DNA of 64,000 bases from Herbiconiux sp. L3-i23. GTDB taxonomy: Bacteria > Actinomycetota > Actinomycetes > Actinomycetales > Microbacteriaceae. Below the pieces are notes generated by a model. It made no database searches. It was given only the letters and a program-made list of their open reading frames with translations, and had not been told where the DNA came from. The translations under genes were made by a program, and so were the position numbers. Shown piece after piece: positions 26,910 to 35,825 of the stretch (position 1 is the stretch's first letter; the number at the start of each line of letters is the position of its first letter). Where the stretch lies: positions 310,001 through 374,000 of the forward strand of contig NZ_AP025737.1 in assembly GCF_023734115.1 (NCBI RefSeq). The letters are read 5' to 3'.

Positions 26910-26941
26910 CTGAGGGGGCGGCGCGAATGCCGCCCCCTCAG
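26910..26941 (+). terminator. strong intra-operon hairpin after the binding-protein gene
   Basis: Perfect 13-bp GC-rich stem (26910-26922 with 26929-26941) and a six-base loop, without a T-run. It lies between the binding protein and the isomerase on the same strand. It is more likely an RNA-stabilising or partial terminator than a full stop. Confidence 0.7.
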
Positions 26942-26988
26942 CACCCTCCGTACCACCGTCACCACGCCACCAGGGAAGAAGGACCATC

Positions 26989-27990
26989 GTGGGTCAGTCC
27001 GCCACCAATCCGTCGGGTCAGCGCTACGGCGCGGGGATCTGGCACTTCGCCACCTACGTCGACCGCTACGCGACCGACGGTTACGGTGAGCCGCGCAGCA
27101 TCATCGACGCGATCGAGCTGGCCGGGCGCGTCCGCGACCTCGACGTCGTCGACCTCAACTGGCCCTTCTTCGGGGGCGACTTCAGCAACGAGCAGGTCAA
27201 GGCCGCGCTCGACAAGGAGAACCTCGGCGTCATCGGCATCACGCCCGAGATCTACACGCGGGTGTTCGCGAAGGGCTCCTTCACGAACCCCGACCCCGGC
27301 GTCCGCGAGCTCGCCCACGACCTGATCAGCCAGTCGGCCGACGTCGTCCGCTACTTCGGTGCCGAATACGTGAAGCTCTGGCCGGGCCAGGACGGCTGGG
27401 ACTACCCGTTCCAGGTCGACTACGGCACCGTCTGGAAGAACTCCCTCGACGGCGTCGGTCGTCTCGCCTCCGAGAACCCCGACGTGAAGTTCGTCATCGA
27501 GTACAAGCCGCGCGAGCCCCGCGTGCACATGAGCTTCGACTCGGTCGCCCGCACCCTTCTCGGCATCGAGAGGATCGGACTGCCGAACGTCGGCATCCTG
27601 CTCGACTTCGGGCACGCCCTCTTCGGCGGCGAATCGCCCTCGGACTCGGCGCAGCTCGCCATCGACTACGGCCGCCTCTTCGGCATGGACGTCAACGACA
27701 ACCTCCGCAACTGGGATGACGACATGGTCGCCGGCACCGTTCACCCGATCGAACTGTTCGAGTTCTTCTACACGCTGAAGAAGAACAACTGGGAGGGCGT
27801 CTGGCAGCTCGACCAGTTCCCGTTCCGCGAGGACAGCGTCGAGGCGGCCGACTCGGCGATCGACTTCCTGAAGGCCGTGCAGCGCGGACTCGACAAGCTC
27901 GACGTCGACGCGCTCGTCGCCCTGCAGGACAAGCACGACGCGGTGGGGGCACTGAAGCTCGTGCAGCACGCACTCTTCACCTCCTACTGA
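26989..27990 (+). CDS. sugar isomerase/epimerase, xylose-isomerase-like TIM barrel
   Basis: A 333-residue enzyme of the AP-endonuclease-2/xylose-isomerase superfamily. The metal site can be traced: Glu in [10 protein letters not shown], Asp/His in [12 protein letters not shown], and Asp residues in [14 protein letters not shown]. It has the length of single-barrel ketose/aldose isomerases. It follows the importer and precedes the SorC gene by 31 bases. In D-apiose operons an enzyme of this superfamily (ApsI) turns apiose into apulose, and it would have that place here. An L-rhamnose-isomerase-like or other aldose isomerase role is possible. GTG 26989 follows AGAAGGA. Confidence 0.8.
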   Translation: MGQSATNPSGQRYGAGIWHFATYVDRYATDGYGEPRSIIDAIELAGRVRDLDVVDLNWPFFGGDFSNEQVKAALDKENLGVIGITPEIYTRVFAKGSFTNPDPGVRELAHDLISQSADVVRYFGAEYVKLWPGQDGWDYPFQVDYGTVWKNSLDGVGRLASENPDVKFVIEYKPREPRVHMSFDSVARTLLGIERIGLPNVGILLDFGHALFGGESPSDSAQLAIDYGRLFGMDVNDNLRNWDDDMVAGTVHPIELFEFFYTLKKNNWEGVWQLDQFPFREDSVEAADSAIDFLKAVQRGLDKLDVDALVALQDKHDAVGALKLVQHALFTSY

Positions 27991-28021
27991 AGAAACACCC
28001 GCTGAGAGAGGCCGACGGCCC

Positions 28022-29062
28022 GTGACCGATACAGTCGTGATCGCGGGCCGTCGGTCCGGTGTCGACGTGGCGGGAGCGATGGGCGTGCTGAGCAGGGGGA
28101 GTCGGTTGCCGCCCGAGCGGATGGCGCTGCTCGTCAAGGTCGCCCGGATGTACCACGAGCAGGGCCTGCGCCAGCCCGAGATCGCGGAGCGGCTGCACAT
28201 CTCGCAGTCCCGCGCCTCCCGCCTGTTGAAGGAGGCCGTGGCACTCGGCATCGTTCGGACCATCGTCGTGCCGCCGCCCGGCGTCTACCCCGAACTGGAG
28301 GACGCCGTCCGCGACCGGTACGGGCTCTCCGACATGGTCGTCGCCGACGCGGGCGGCGCCGACGACAACTCGCTGATCGCGGCGCTCGGTGCGGCAGGAG
28401 CCGCCTACCTCGAGACGACGCTCAGCGCATCGGACCACGTCGGGATCTCCTCGTGGTCGGCGACCCTGATCGCGGCGGTCGAGGCCATGACCCCGCGGCC
28501 CGCGCGATCGGCCGCGAAGATCGTCCAGCTCCTCGGCGGCGTCGGCGCACCCCAGGTGCAGGTGCAGGCGACTCGGCTGACCGAGCGGTTCGCGGCCGCC
28601 ACCGGCGCGGAGCCGGTGTTCTTCCCCGCGCCCGGCATCGTGGCGAGCGACGCCGCACGCGACGCGATCCTCTCGGACCCTTACATCGCGAGCGTCGCCG
28701 ACGAGTGGAACCATCTGACGGTGGCCCTCGTCGGCATCGGCACCCTCAGCCCGTCACCGCTGCTCGCGGTCTCGGGCAACGCCGTGCCCGACGAGATCGT
28801 CTCCCGGCTGCGCGATCTCGGCGCGGTCGGCGACGTGTGCCTGCGCTACTTCGACGCCGACGGCGAGTACGTCGCGTCCGAACTCGGCGAACGGGTGCTC
28901 GGCATGACCGCCTCGGCCCTTCGGGCCGTGCCGCGTCGCGTCGGCATCGCGGGAGGGGAGCGCAAGCACGAGGCGATCCGCGCCGCGCTACGCGGGAAGT
29001 GGGTCGACGTGCTCATCACCGACCACGCCACCGCCGAGCGTCTGGCCGCGGACGAAGCCTGA
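28022..29062 (+). CDS. SorC/DeoR-type sugar-binding transcriptional regulator
   Basis: A 346-residue regulator. The N-terminal helix-turn-helix is LRQPEIAERLHISQSRASRLLKEA (near residues 50-73). The rest is the sugar-phosphate-binding domain of the SorC family, with VVADAGGADDN, LVGIGTLSPSPLL, DVCLRYFDADGEYV and the ending GKWVDVLITDHATAERL. Such proteins respond to a phosphorylated intermediate of the pathway they sit with. It is the last plus-strand gene of the operon, so it likely controls its own operon. GTG 28022 is the chosen start; a GTG start a little downstream cannot be excluded. Confidence 0.9.
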   Translation: MTDTVVIAGRRSGVDVAGAMGVLSRGSRLPPERMALLVKVARMYHEQGLRQPEIAERLHISQSRASRLLKEAVALGIVRTIVVPPPGVYPELEDAVRDRYGLSDMVVADAGGADDNSLIAALGAAGAAYLETTLSASDHVGISSWSATLIAAVEAMTPRPARSAAKIVQLLGGVGAPQVQVQATRLTERFAAATGAEPVFFPAPGIVASDAARDAILSDPYIASVADEWNHLTVALVGIGTLSPSPLLAVSGNAVPDEIVSRLRDLGAVGDVCLRYFDADGEYVASELGERVLGMTASALRAVPRRVGIAGGERKHEAIRAALRGKWVDVLITDHATAERLAADEA

Positions 29063-29087
29063 CCCGCCGCTCGTCGAACGCGACGCT

Positions 29088-29513
29088 TCAGACGACGCCC
29101 TTCTTCAGGACGAAGCAGCCGTAGGGGCGGGTCTCGAGCGTTTTCACGATCGCGAACGCGCCGCGGGCGCGCTCGTAGAATTCGAAACGGGGGATGACCT
29201 CGAACTCGAGGGATGCGCTGTGCGCCTTCCGCGCCAGTTCGAGCACCTCGGTGTGCGCCTCGAGCACGATGGAAGCGTCGTCCTGCGCCTCCATGCGGCC
29301 GAGGGGCTGATCCACGAACGTGTCGAGGGGGAACACCGAGAGGACAGCCTCGACGGCCCGGGTGACCGTGACCTCGCCGAGGTGCACGACGGGATTGCCG
29401 CTCTGGTAGGCCGGGAAATTGCGGTCGACGATCAGCAGGTCGTCGCCGTGTCCCATCTCGTCGAGGAGCTTCAGCAGCTCGCCGCTCAGCAGGGGGTCGA
29501 TTCCGATCAGCAC
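29088..29513 (-). CDS. RbsD/FucU family sugar mutarotase
   Basis: A 141-residue protein beginning LIGIDPLLSGELLKLLDEMGHGDDLLIVDRNFP. This is the RbsD/FucU pattern with the active His in GHGDD; the C-terminal YGCFVLKKGVV tail is of the FucU kind. These enzymes interconvert sugar anomers so that importer and isomerase meet the right form. It converges on the SorC gene with a gap of only 25 bases. GTG 29513 follows AAGGAG. It probably serves the same sugar as the operon. Confidence 0.88.
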   Translation of the reverse strand: MLIGIDPLLSGELLKLLDEMGHGDDLLIVDRNFPAYQSGNPVVHLGEVTVTRAVEAVLSVFPLDTFVDQPLGRMEAQDDASIVLEAHTEVLELARKAHSASLEFEVIPRFEFYERARGAFAIVKTLETRPYGCFVLKKGVV

Positions 29514-29586
29514 GCACGTCTCCTTCGATGTGGTCGTGCTCTCGATTATGGCGCGAACCGTTGCCGTCGACTGACGGGAGATGACA

Positions 29587-29625
29587 ACGGCCGCCCCGCT
29601 CGTCGGAACGAGCTGAGGCGGCCGT
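29587..29625 (-). terminator. hairpin at the 3' end of the MHS transporter gene
   Basis: Nine-base perfect arms ACGGCCGCC/GGCGGCCGT around a 21-base loop which itself contains GCTCGT/ACGAGC. It lies just past the stop at 29647. There is no clear T-run. Confidence 0.6.
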
Positions 29626-29646
29626 CGGTGGCGAGGCCCGGAGCGG

Positions 29647-31044
29647 TCAGCTCACGTTCGACTCGTAGGCCGTGTCCTTCGTCTCGCGGGTGAGCAGCAG
29701 GGCGACGAGAGTGAGCACCGACATCGCGCTCAGGTAGACGCCGACCAGCCAGGTGCTGCCGCCGGCGGCCTGCCAGAGCGCCACCGCGATGAACGGCGCG
29801 ACCGCGGCGCCGAGGATACTCGACACGTTGTAGCTGATCGCCGAACCGGTGTATCGGACGTTGGTCGGGAACAGCTCGGGAAGGATCGCCGCCATCGGGC
29901 CGAAGGTGAGACCCATCAGCGAGAAGCCGACGATCAGCAGCGCAATGACTCCGACGAAGCCGCCGCCGAAGAGGGGCACGAAGAGCAGGCCGAAGACGAA
30001 GATGCCGACGGTCGTCCAGATGAGGTGCTTGCGGCGGCCGAACCGCTCGGCCAGCGGACCCGACAGGAGGGTCAGGATGCCGAAGAAGACGACGCCGACG
30101 ATGAGCATGATCAGGAACGCGTTGCGGGCGTAGCCGAGACCGGGCACGAACGCGTCCGGGTTGAACGCCTTGCCCGCCGCCTCCGCCGCGGCCTGCGCCG
30201 TCTCCACCGACGCCGCGGTGGTGCCGTAGGTGAGGGTGAAGGTGGTCATCAGGTAGAACAGCACGTAGGTCGCGAGCATGATGAAGGTGCCCTGGATGAG
30301 CGGCTTCCAGCTGGTCTTGAAGACGCGGAAGACGGGGACCTTCGCCACCTCGCCCTTCTCGACGACCTTCTGGAACGCGGGCGTCTCGATGAGCTTGAAG
30401 CGCACGTAGATGCCCACGAAGACGAGCACCGCGCTCGCGATGAACGGGATCCGCCACCCCCACGCGGCGAACGCCTCGGCGTCGAGCGTGGTCGAGAGGA
30501 TCAGGAAGACGCCGTTGGCGAGGATGAAGCCGATCGGGGCGCCGAGCTGCGGGAACGTCCCGTAGACGGCGCGCTTGCCCGCGGGCGCGTTCTCGGTCGC
30601 GAGCAGCGCGGCGCCGCTCCACTCGCCGCCGAGGCCGAGGCCCTGGCAGAAGCGCAGCAGCACCAGGAGCGCGGGGGCGAGGAACTCCCAGCCCGGGGTG
30701 AGCGCCGTCGGCAGCACGCCGATCAGCACCGTCGCGATGCCCATCGTGAGCAGGGTCGCGACGAGGGCGCCCTTGCGACCGATGCGGTCGCCGAAGTGGC
30801 CGAACAGCACCGACCCGACCGGGCGCGCGACGAATGCGGCGCCGAAGGCGGCGAAGGAGCTGAGCAGCGAGGTCGTCGGGTCGGTGCTCGGGAAGAACAG
30901 AGCCGGGAAGACGAGGACGGCGGCGGTGGCGTAGACGTAGAAGTCGTAGAACTCGATCGACGTGCCGATGAGACTCGCGAGGATGACGCGCGAACGCGGG
31001 TTGGACTGGGTCGCCGCAGAAGCGGGCATGGCTGAGCTGGACAT
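29647..31044 (-). CDS. MHS family MFS transporter (metabolite:proton symporter)
   Basis: A 465-residue protein with about 12 membrane segments. ASLIGTSIEFYDFYVYATAA at the first helix and GHFGDRIGRKGALVATLLTMG in the 2-3 loop are signatures of the metabolite:H+ symporter group (ShiA, KgtP, ProP relatives). CQGLGLGGEWSGAALLATENAP in the helix 4-5 region confirms it. An ATG preceded by GAAGGA opens the gene. It stands between the riboflavin operon and the mutarotase gene on the same strand. It may import an organic acid or a related metabolite; a link with the sugar operon is only positional. Confidence 0.9.
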   Translation of the reverse strand: MSSSAMPASAATQSNPRSRVILASLIGTSIEFYDFYVYATAAVLVFPALFFPSTDPTTSLLSSFAAFGAAFVARPVGSVLFGHFGDRIGRKGALVATLLTMGIATVLIGVLPTALTPGWEFLAPALLVLLRFCQGLGLGGEWSGAALLATENAPAGKRAVYGTFPQLGAPIGFILANGVFLILSTTLDAEAFAAWGWRIPFIASAVLVFVGIYVRFKLIETPAFQKVVEKGEVAKVPVFRVFKTSWKPLIQGTFIMLATYVLFYLMTTFTLTYGTTAASVETAQAAAEAAGKAFNPDAFVPGLGYARNAFLIMLIVGVVFFGILTLLSGPLAERFGRRKHLIWTTVGIFVFGLLFVPLFGGGFVGVIALLIVGFSLMGLTFGPMAAILPELFPTNVRYTGSAISYNVSSILGAAVAPFIAVALWQAAGGSTWLVGVYLSAMSVLTLVALLLTRETKDTAYESNVS

Positions 31045-31234
31045 GGTTCCTTCGGTGGAGAGAGAAAGCGGCCGCGAGCCGGATCGGCGTCGAGCGGTCG
31101 GCGAGACTCCGCCGACAGCCGCGCTTCGTGGCGGGTTCTCCGCGCACCGAAGGGTCGGGCTACGTCGTGTGAAGGACCGGGAGGCGCCGAGGTGCGGGCG
31201 TCAGGCGGTCGTCGGCGAGACCGGTCAATGATAC

Positions 31235-31275
31235 GCCCGGCCGGAGGGCGCCGTGACAGCGCTCTCCGGCCGGGC
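31235..31275 (-). terminator. terminator-like hairpin after the riboflavin operon
   Basis: Perfect 12-bp stem (31235-31246 with 31264-31275), 17-base loop, ending nine bases past the ribH stop. There is no U-run, as is frequent in high-GC Actinobacteria. Confidence 0.75.
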
Positions 31276-31283
31276 GGGGCTGA

Positions 31284-31763
31284 TCAGGAACGCAGGGCCC
31301 GCAGCGCGAGGGCGGTGCGTACCGCGGCCTCCGCCGCCTCGGCGCCCTTGTCCTCCTTCGAGCCCGGCAGACCGGCGCGGTCGATGCCCTGCTGCTCGTC
31401 GTCGAGGGTGAGCACGCCGAAGCCGACGGGCTTCCCGGTGTCGAGAGCGACCCGGGTGAGACCGTCGGTCGCGGCGCTCGAGACGTACTCGAAGTGCGGG
31501 GTGCCGCCGCGGATGATGACGCCGAGCGCCACGACGGCGTCGGCTCCCGCCTCGAGCGCGGCCTTCGCGAGCACCGGCAGTTCGAAGCTGCCGGGAGCGT
31601 CGACGACGGCGACGGTGGCGCCGGTCTGCTCGAGCACCCGACGTGCGCCCGCGAGCAGGCCGTCGGCGATGGTGTCGTGCCAGCGGCCGGCGACGACAGT
31701 CACCTTCAGGCCGGTCGCATCGACCCCCTCGAGATCGGCTGCGGGAGCGCCGTGTCCGCTCAT
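31284..31763 (-). CDS. ribH: 6,7-dimethyl-8-ribityllumazine synthase
   Basis: A 159-residue enzyme that condenses the RibBA product with the pyrimidine intermediate in riboflavin synthesis. Family motifs are VTVVAGRWHDTI, PGSFELPVLAKAAL, LGVIIRGGTPHFEYVSSAA (with the catalytic His) and GFGVLTLDDEQQ. It forms icosahedral shells or pentamers in relatives. ATG 31763 overlaps the ribBA stop as ATGA. It is the last gene of the riboflavin operon. Confidence 0.96.
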   Translation of the reverse strand: MSGHGAPAADLEGVDATGLKVTVVAGRWHDTIADGLLAGARRVLEQTGATVAVVDAPGSFELPVLAKAALEAGADAVVALGVIIRGGTPHFEYVSSAATDGLTRVALDTGKPVGFGVLTLDDEQQGIDRAGLPGSKEDKGAEAAEAAVRTALALRALRS

Positions 31764-33061
31764 ACGTCCTGTCCTTCCCTGATGTCGCCGACGGGACCGC
31801 CGACGGCGGCGTGCCGGAGCTCGTCCGCGATGATCTGGTGGCCCATGCGCGCGGCCTTGGTCTCGAGGTAACCCTCGTTGAACGGCGAGACGCCCACAAC
31901 GAGCGGAACCCGCTCGGTGACCTCGATGCCGCGCTCCTCGAGCTGGCGGACCTTCTCCGGGTTGTTCGTCAGCAGACGCACCGACGTCACCCCCAGGTCG
32001 GCGAGGATCGCCGTCGCGGCGCCGTAGTCGCGCGCATCGGCGGGCAGCCCGAGCGCGAGGTTCGCGTCGAGAGTGTCGAGGCCGTCCTCCTGGAGGCGGT
32101 AGGCGCGCAGCTTGTTGATGAGCCCGATGCCCCGCCCCTCGTGTCCGCGGAGGTAGACGACCACCCCGCCGTCGCGCTTGATCGTCTCGAGCGCCGCGTC
32201 GAGCTGCGGCCCGCATTCGCACTTCAGCGAACCGAACGCTTCGCCGGTCAGGCACTCCGAGTGCACGCGGACGAGGCTTCCCGGCGCGGGGTCACCCGAG
32301 ATGATGGCGATGTGGTCGGCGCCGGTCTGGCCGTCGCGGTAGGCCCGCATGCGGAACGCTCCGTGCTCGGTCGGCACGGTCGTCTCCACCTCGAAGCGGA
32401 CGCGCGGCGATTCGCTGATCGTCGTCGTGTCGGTGTCGCACGGCTGCGACTCGGGGTGTTCGTTGATCCAGGCGATGAGCGCCTCGATGGTGGTGACGAG
32501 CACACCGGCGCTCGCACCGAGCTCGATGAGGCCGGGCAGACGCATCATCTCGCCGTCCTCGGCGACGACCTCGCCGATCGCGGCTACCGGGGTGAGGCCC
32601 GCCAGCCGGAGCAGGTCGACGGCGGCCTCAGTGTGTCCCGCCCGCTCAAGCACGCCGCCGGTCGCGGCGCGCAGCGGCAGGATGTGGCCCGGGCGGATGA
32701 GGCTCGACGGCACCGAGCCGGCATCGGCGAGCACGCGCAAGGTATGCGCGCGATCGGCGGCGCTGATGCCGGTCGAGAGTCGGTCCGCGGCGTCCACCGT
32801 GACGGTGTAGTTCGTGCCGCGCGCGTCCTGGTTGACCGGCACCATGACCGGCAGTTCGAGGCGGTCCGCGATCTCGTTCGTCATCGGCGCGCAGATGAAG
32901 CCCGAGGTGTTGCGGATGGTCCAGGCCATCCACTCCTGGGTCGCGAACTCGGCGGCGAGGATGACGTCGCCCTCGTTCTCGCGCGCCTCATCGTCGGCGA
33001 CGATCACCGGCTTGCCGGCGCGCAGCTCGGCGAGGACGGCGGGGATGCTGGCGAGACTCAT
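31760..33061 (-). CDS. ribBA: bifunctional 3,4-dihydroxy-2-butanone-4-phosphate synthase / GTP cyclohydrolase II
   Basis: A 433-residue fusion. Residues 1-200 are the RibB domain (VIVADDEARENEGDVILAAE, then DRAHTLRVLAD). From about 225 the RibA domain shows the zinc cysteines in SECLTGEAFGSLKCECGPQL and GHEGRGIGLINKLRAY. Both active sites look intact, so it supplies both precursors of riboflavin. ATG 33061 overlaps the ribE stop by four bases and its own stop overlaps ribH by four. Confidence 0.96.
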   Translation of the reverse strand: MSLASIPAVLAELRAGKPVIVADDEARENEGDVILAAEFATQEWMAWTIRNTSGFICAPMTNEIADRLELPVMVPVNQDARGTNYTVTVDAADRLSTGISAADRAHTLRVLADAGSVPSSLIRPGHILPLRAATGGVLERAGHTEAAVDLLRLAGLTPVAAIGEVVAEDGEMMRLPGLIELGASAGVLVTTIEALIAWINEHPESQPCDTDTTTISESPRVRFEVETTVPTEHGAFRMRAYRDGQTGADHIAIISGDPAPGSLVRVHSECLTGEAFGSLKCECGPQLDAALETIKRDGGVVVYLRGHEGRGIGLINKLRAYRLQEDGLDTLDANLALGLPADARDYGAATAILADLGVTSVRLLTNNPEKVRQLEERGIEVTERVPLVVGVSPFNEGYLETKAARMGHQIIADELRHAAVGGPVGDIREGQDV

Positions 33062-33741
33062 CTCGCACCTCCTTCTGCCGTGGCGGGAGTCGCCGCGGCG
33101 CTGTGGTTTTCGGGGGCGGCGGCCAGCGGGCCGCCGCCGAACGCAGCGAGTCGCTGCACGTGACGGGCGAGGACGTCGGTCTCGAGGTTGACGGCGCCGC
33201 CGACCTCGAGCGCTCCCAGCGTGGTGGCCGCGAGCGTCTCGGGGATGAGGCTCACCTCGAACCACTGCTCCGGCTCGGTCGGCGCGCTCACGGCCGACAC
33301 GGTGAGCGAGACGCCGGCCACCGCGATGGAGCCCTTGTCGACGACGAGGGGGGCGAGATCGCGGGGGAGGCTGAAGCGCAGCACGTGCCACGAGCCCTGA
33401 TCGGAGCGCGACAGCAGCGCTGCGCTGCCGTCGACGTGACCCTGGACGATGTGGCCGCCGAGCCGGGCGCCCGCCTGCATGGCGCGCTCGACGTTGACGC
33501 GGTCGCCGACGGCGAGCGAGCCGAGGGAGGAGACCGCCAGCGTCTGGCCCATCACGTCGGCGGCGAACCAGTCGGGTCCCTGGTCGACGACGGTCAGGCA
33601 GACGCCGCCGATCGAGATGGAGTCGCCGTGGCCCGCGTCGCTGACGGCGAGCGGGGCCTGCACGACGAGACGGGCGGAGCCGTCAGAGCCGGGAACGAGT
33701 TCGGTGACCGTGCCCTGCTCTTCGATGATTCCGGTGAACAC
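33058..33741 (-). CDS. ribE: riboflavin synthase, alpha subunit
   Basis: A 227-residue enzyme that makes riboflavin from two lumazine molecules. It opens with the invariant MFTGIIEEQG and consists of two similar barrels, shown by GDSISIGGVCLTV in the first and GSIAVAGVSLTVSAV in the second. GGHIVQGHVDG ends the first barrel. The C-terminus has a short Ala/Thr-rich tail. It lies three bases after ribD and overlaps ribBA. Confidence 0.96.
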   Translation of the reverse strand: MFTGIIEEQGTVTELVPGSDGSARLVVQAPLAVSDAGHGDSISIGGVCLTVVDQGPDWFAADVMGQTLAVSSLGSLAVGDRVNVERAMQAGARLGGHIVQGHVDGSAALLSRSDQGSWHVLRFSLPRDLAPLVVDKGSIAVAGVSLTVSAVSAPTEPEQWFEVSLIPETLAATTLGALEVGGAVNLETDVLARHVQRLAAFGGGPLAAAPENHSAAATPATAEGGAR

Positions 33742-33744
33742 TGC

Positions 33745-34800
33745 TCACTGCTCCGTTTCTGCGGCGATCGGCCGCGCGATGATCCGCAGGTCGGCACCCA
33801 GACGGTCGACCGAGAGGAAGTTCAGGCGGCGGGCGTCGCCGATGCTCGCGACGCCGAGGTCGCCGAGGGCGACGGCCGGCCCGCCGAGGACGGCCGGGGC
33901 GAGGTAGGCCAGGTACTCGTCGGCGAGCCCCTCGCGCACGATGGCGCTCGCCACGGTCGGGCCGCCTTCGACGAAGACGCTACGGATGCCCCGGGCGTAG
34001 AGGTCGTCGAGGTGTCCCGGGAGGTCGCCGCCGTCGAACTGCACGAACCCGCCGGGATGCTCGCGGATCGCGGCGGCCTCGGGGACGGCTCGGCGACCGA
34101 GTACGACGGCGAGCGGCTGGGCGTCGGCGAGCGCACCGTCGGGGGCGCGTGCGGTGAGTCGGGGGTCATCGGCGAGGACGGTGCCGGTGCCGGCGATGAT
34201 CGCGCCGGCCCGAGCGCGCCGGACATGCACGTCGGCGCGGGCCTCGGGCCCGGTGATCCACTGGCTCGAGCCGTCGGCGGCGGCCGCGCGGCCGTCGAGG
34301 GTCGACGCCCATTTCACGGTCACGTACGGCCTGCCGCGGCGCACCGCGGTGAGCCAGCCGTGCAGCTCGACCTCGGCCTGGTCTCGGAGCACCCCGGCCA
34401 CGACCTCAACACCCGCGGCGCGCAGTCGCTCGGCGCCTCCCGAGGCCTGAGGATTCGGGTCGTCGAGCGCGTAGGCGACACGGGCGACGCCCGCCTCGAG
34501 CAGCGCGACGCTGCAGGGGCCGGTGCGTCCGGTGTGGTTGCAGGGCTCGAGGGTGACCACCGCGGTGGCGCCGCGCGCCTCACCGGGCGCCAGCTTCGAC
34601 AGCGCATCCACCTCGGCATGAGCGGTGCCCGCCCCGCGATGCCAGCCCTCGGCGAGCACTGCGCCGTCGGGGGCGAGCAGGACGCAGCCGACCTGCGGGT
34701 TCTCCGCCCACGCGGGTCCGCGCAGAGCCAGTTCGAGGGAGCGGCGCATCGCCTGCTCGAGCACGGCGTCGCTCGGCCGCTGCTCGGTAGGTCCGCTCAT
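33745..34800 (-). CDS. ribD: bifunctional riboflavin deaminase/reductase
   Basis: A 351-residue two-domain enzyme. The deaminase domain (1-145) has the zinc motifs TAHAEVDAL and LEPCNHTGRTGPCS. The reductase domain (from about 150) has VTVKWASTLDGRAAAADGSSQWITG and FVEGGPTVASAIV. It carries out steps two and three of riboflavin synthesis. ATG 34800 follows GAGGAAG in the leader that contains the FMN riboswitch. First gene of the operon. Confidence 0.95.
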   Translation of the reverse strand: MSGPTEQRPSDAVLEQAMRRSLELALRGPAWAENPQVGCVLLAPDGAVLAEGWHRGAGTAHAEVDALSKLAPGEARGATAVVTLEPCNHTGRTGPCSVALLEAGVARVAYALDDPNPQASGGAERLRAAGVEVVAGVLRDQAEVELHGWLTAVRRGRPYVTVKWASTLDGRAAAADGSSQWITGPEARADVHVRRARAGAIIAGTGTVLADDPRLTARAPDGALADAQPLAVVLGRRAVPEAAAIREHPGGFVQFDGGDLPGHLDDLYARGIRSVFVEGGPTVASAIVREGLADEYLAYLAPAVLGGPAVALGDLGVASIGDARRLNFLSVDRLGADLRIIARPIAAETEQ

Positions 34801-34848
34801 CGATTCTTCCTCGTGTCCAGACGGACTCCGGGGTCGACGGCGTGGTCG

Positions 34849-34872
34849 CGACGACGGACTCGTCCGTCGTCG
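34849..34872 (-). promoter_or_regulatory. hairpin between FMN aptamer and ribD (candidate expression platform)
   Basis: Ten-base perfect arms (34849-34858 with 34863-34872) with a four-base loop, directly next to the aptamer end. It may switch pairing with the aptamer to hide or free the ribD ribosome binding site, which lies about 40 bases further on. Confidence 0.5.
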
Positions 34873-34873
34873 A

Positions 34874-35017
34874 CGTGCTGCCTCTCATCCAGACTGTGAC
34901 TGTCGGTTCCGGAATTCCACCGGATCGGCCGGCCCGTCACCTCGAGGAGTTCGAGGATCGGATGCCGGTTCGCGGACTTTGACCGCCGGTTCGGACTTAC
35001 ACCGACCCCGGAGCACG
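34874..35017 (-). promoter_or_regulatory. FMN riboswitch (RFN element)
   Basis: On the minus strand the leader shows the conserved blocks GGGGTCGGTGTAAGTCCG, AACCGGCGGT, AGTCCGCGAACC, then GGTGGAATTCCGGAACCGAC, AGTCACAGTCTGGATGAGAG and a closing GCAGCACG. The P1 stem is CGTGCT (35017-35012) with AGCACG (34879-34874). It binds FMN and lowers expression of the riboflavin operon that follows. Confidence 0.95.
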
Positions 35018-35031
35018 TGTTTCTTGGTTCT

Positions 35032-35037
35032 GTTATA
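35032..35037 (-). promoter_or_regulatory. -10 box of the riboflavin operon
   Basis: TATAAC on the minus strand, about 15 bases upstream of the aptamer. No clear -35 box is seen. The position fits transcription starting just ahead of the riboswitch. Confidence 0.5.
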
Positions 35038-35090
35038 GCCCAACCGTGCTGATGACGGCGATTATTCCCCGGGGCTCAGCGGTCCCGTGC

Positions 35091-35825
35091 TCAGCGTTCC
35101 CGCGTCTCCAGCGTCTCGCCCAGCTGGGTGAGGGAGCCGATCACCCGCACGCGTGCCAGCTCGTCGGGCGCCGCGTGGTCGCGCTCGCCGCGGCGGTCGA
35201 GCCACACTCCGGTGAGTCCCGCGGCCGCCGCGCCGAGGGCATCGGTGCGCAGCCGGTCGCCGACGTAGACGCAGTCGTCCGGGTCGGCCGCGAAGAGCGA
35301 GCAGGCGTGCAGGAAGATCGCCGGATCCGGCTTCACGGCACCGAACTCGCCCGAGGCCACGACGTGGTCCATGCGGTTCGCGAGGGCGACGGCGTCGACC
35401 TTCGCGGTCTGGAACGCGAGCTCGCCGTTCGTGATCAACCCGAACCGCACCGCGGGGAAGCGACGCCCCAGGTCGTCCAGGCAGGGGAGTGCGTCATCGT
35501 GCAGGCGCCAGGCGGAGCGATACCGCTCCATGTAGTCCGCCCACCACGTGCTCGCCGAGACATCATCGACGAGGTCGATCCCGTAGGCGGCGGCGAAGTC
35601 TCGTGCGCGGGCGCGGCGCTGGTCCTCGAAACCGATCTCACCGCCGAGATAGCGGTGGTAATGATGCTCCTCCAGGTCGCGCCAGCGCACCAGCTCAGCC
35701 GCGATGACCTCGTCGGAGGCCGCGTCGTCGAGCAACCGCACCGTTGCCGTCGCCGCATCGTCGACCGCTTCGCGGTGCCGGAACAGGGTGTCGTCGAGGT
35801 CGAAGAGGACGACCGCCGGCCTCAC
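35091..35825 (-). CDS. HAD family hydrolase
   Basis: A 244-residue phosphatase-like protein. Motif I is VLFDLDDTLF, motif II is FGLITNGE, motif III is the Lys in EFGAVKPDPAIF, and motif IV is CVYVGDRLRTDALGA. The cap is helical, as in pyrimidine nucleotidase YjjG and haloacid dehalogenase relatives. The GTG at 35825 overlaps the GNAT gene stop by four bases; the frame continues upstream but only as a shadow of that gene. It is the third gene of the trpS operon. Substrate unknown, perhaps a house-cleaning nucleotidase. Confidence 0.88.
   Translation of the reverse strand: MRPAVVLFDLDDTLFRHREAVDDAATATVRLLDDAASDEVIAAELVRWRDLEEHHYHRYLGGEIGFEDQRRARARDFAAAYGIDLVDDVSASTWWADYMERYRSAWRLHDDALPCLDDLGRRFPAVRFGLITNGELAFQTAKVDAVALANRMDHVVASGEFGAVKPDPAIFLHACSLFAADPDDCVYVGDRLRTDALGAAAAGLTGVWLDRRGERDHAAPDELARVRVIGSLTQLGETLETRER

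Noticed and set aside
31045-31234. Small gene between ribH and the MHS transporter
   Set aside because: Short frames here lack a ribosome binding site and coding character; the region is better read as terminator plus promoter.
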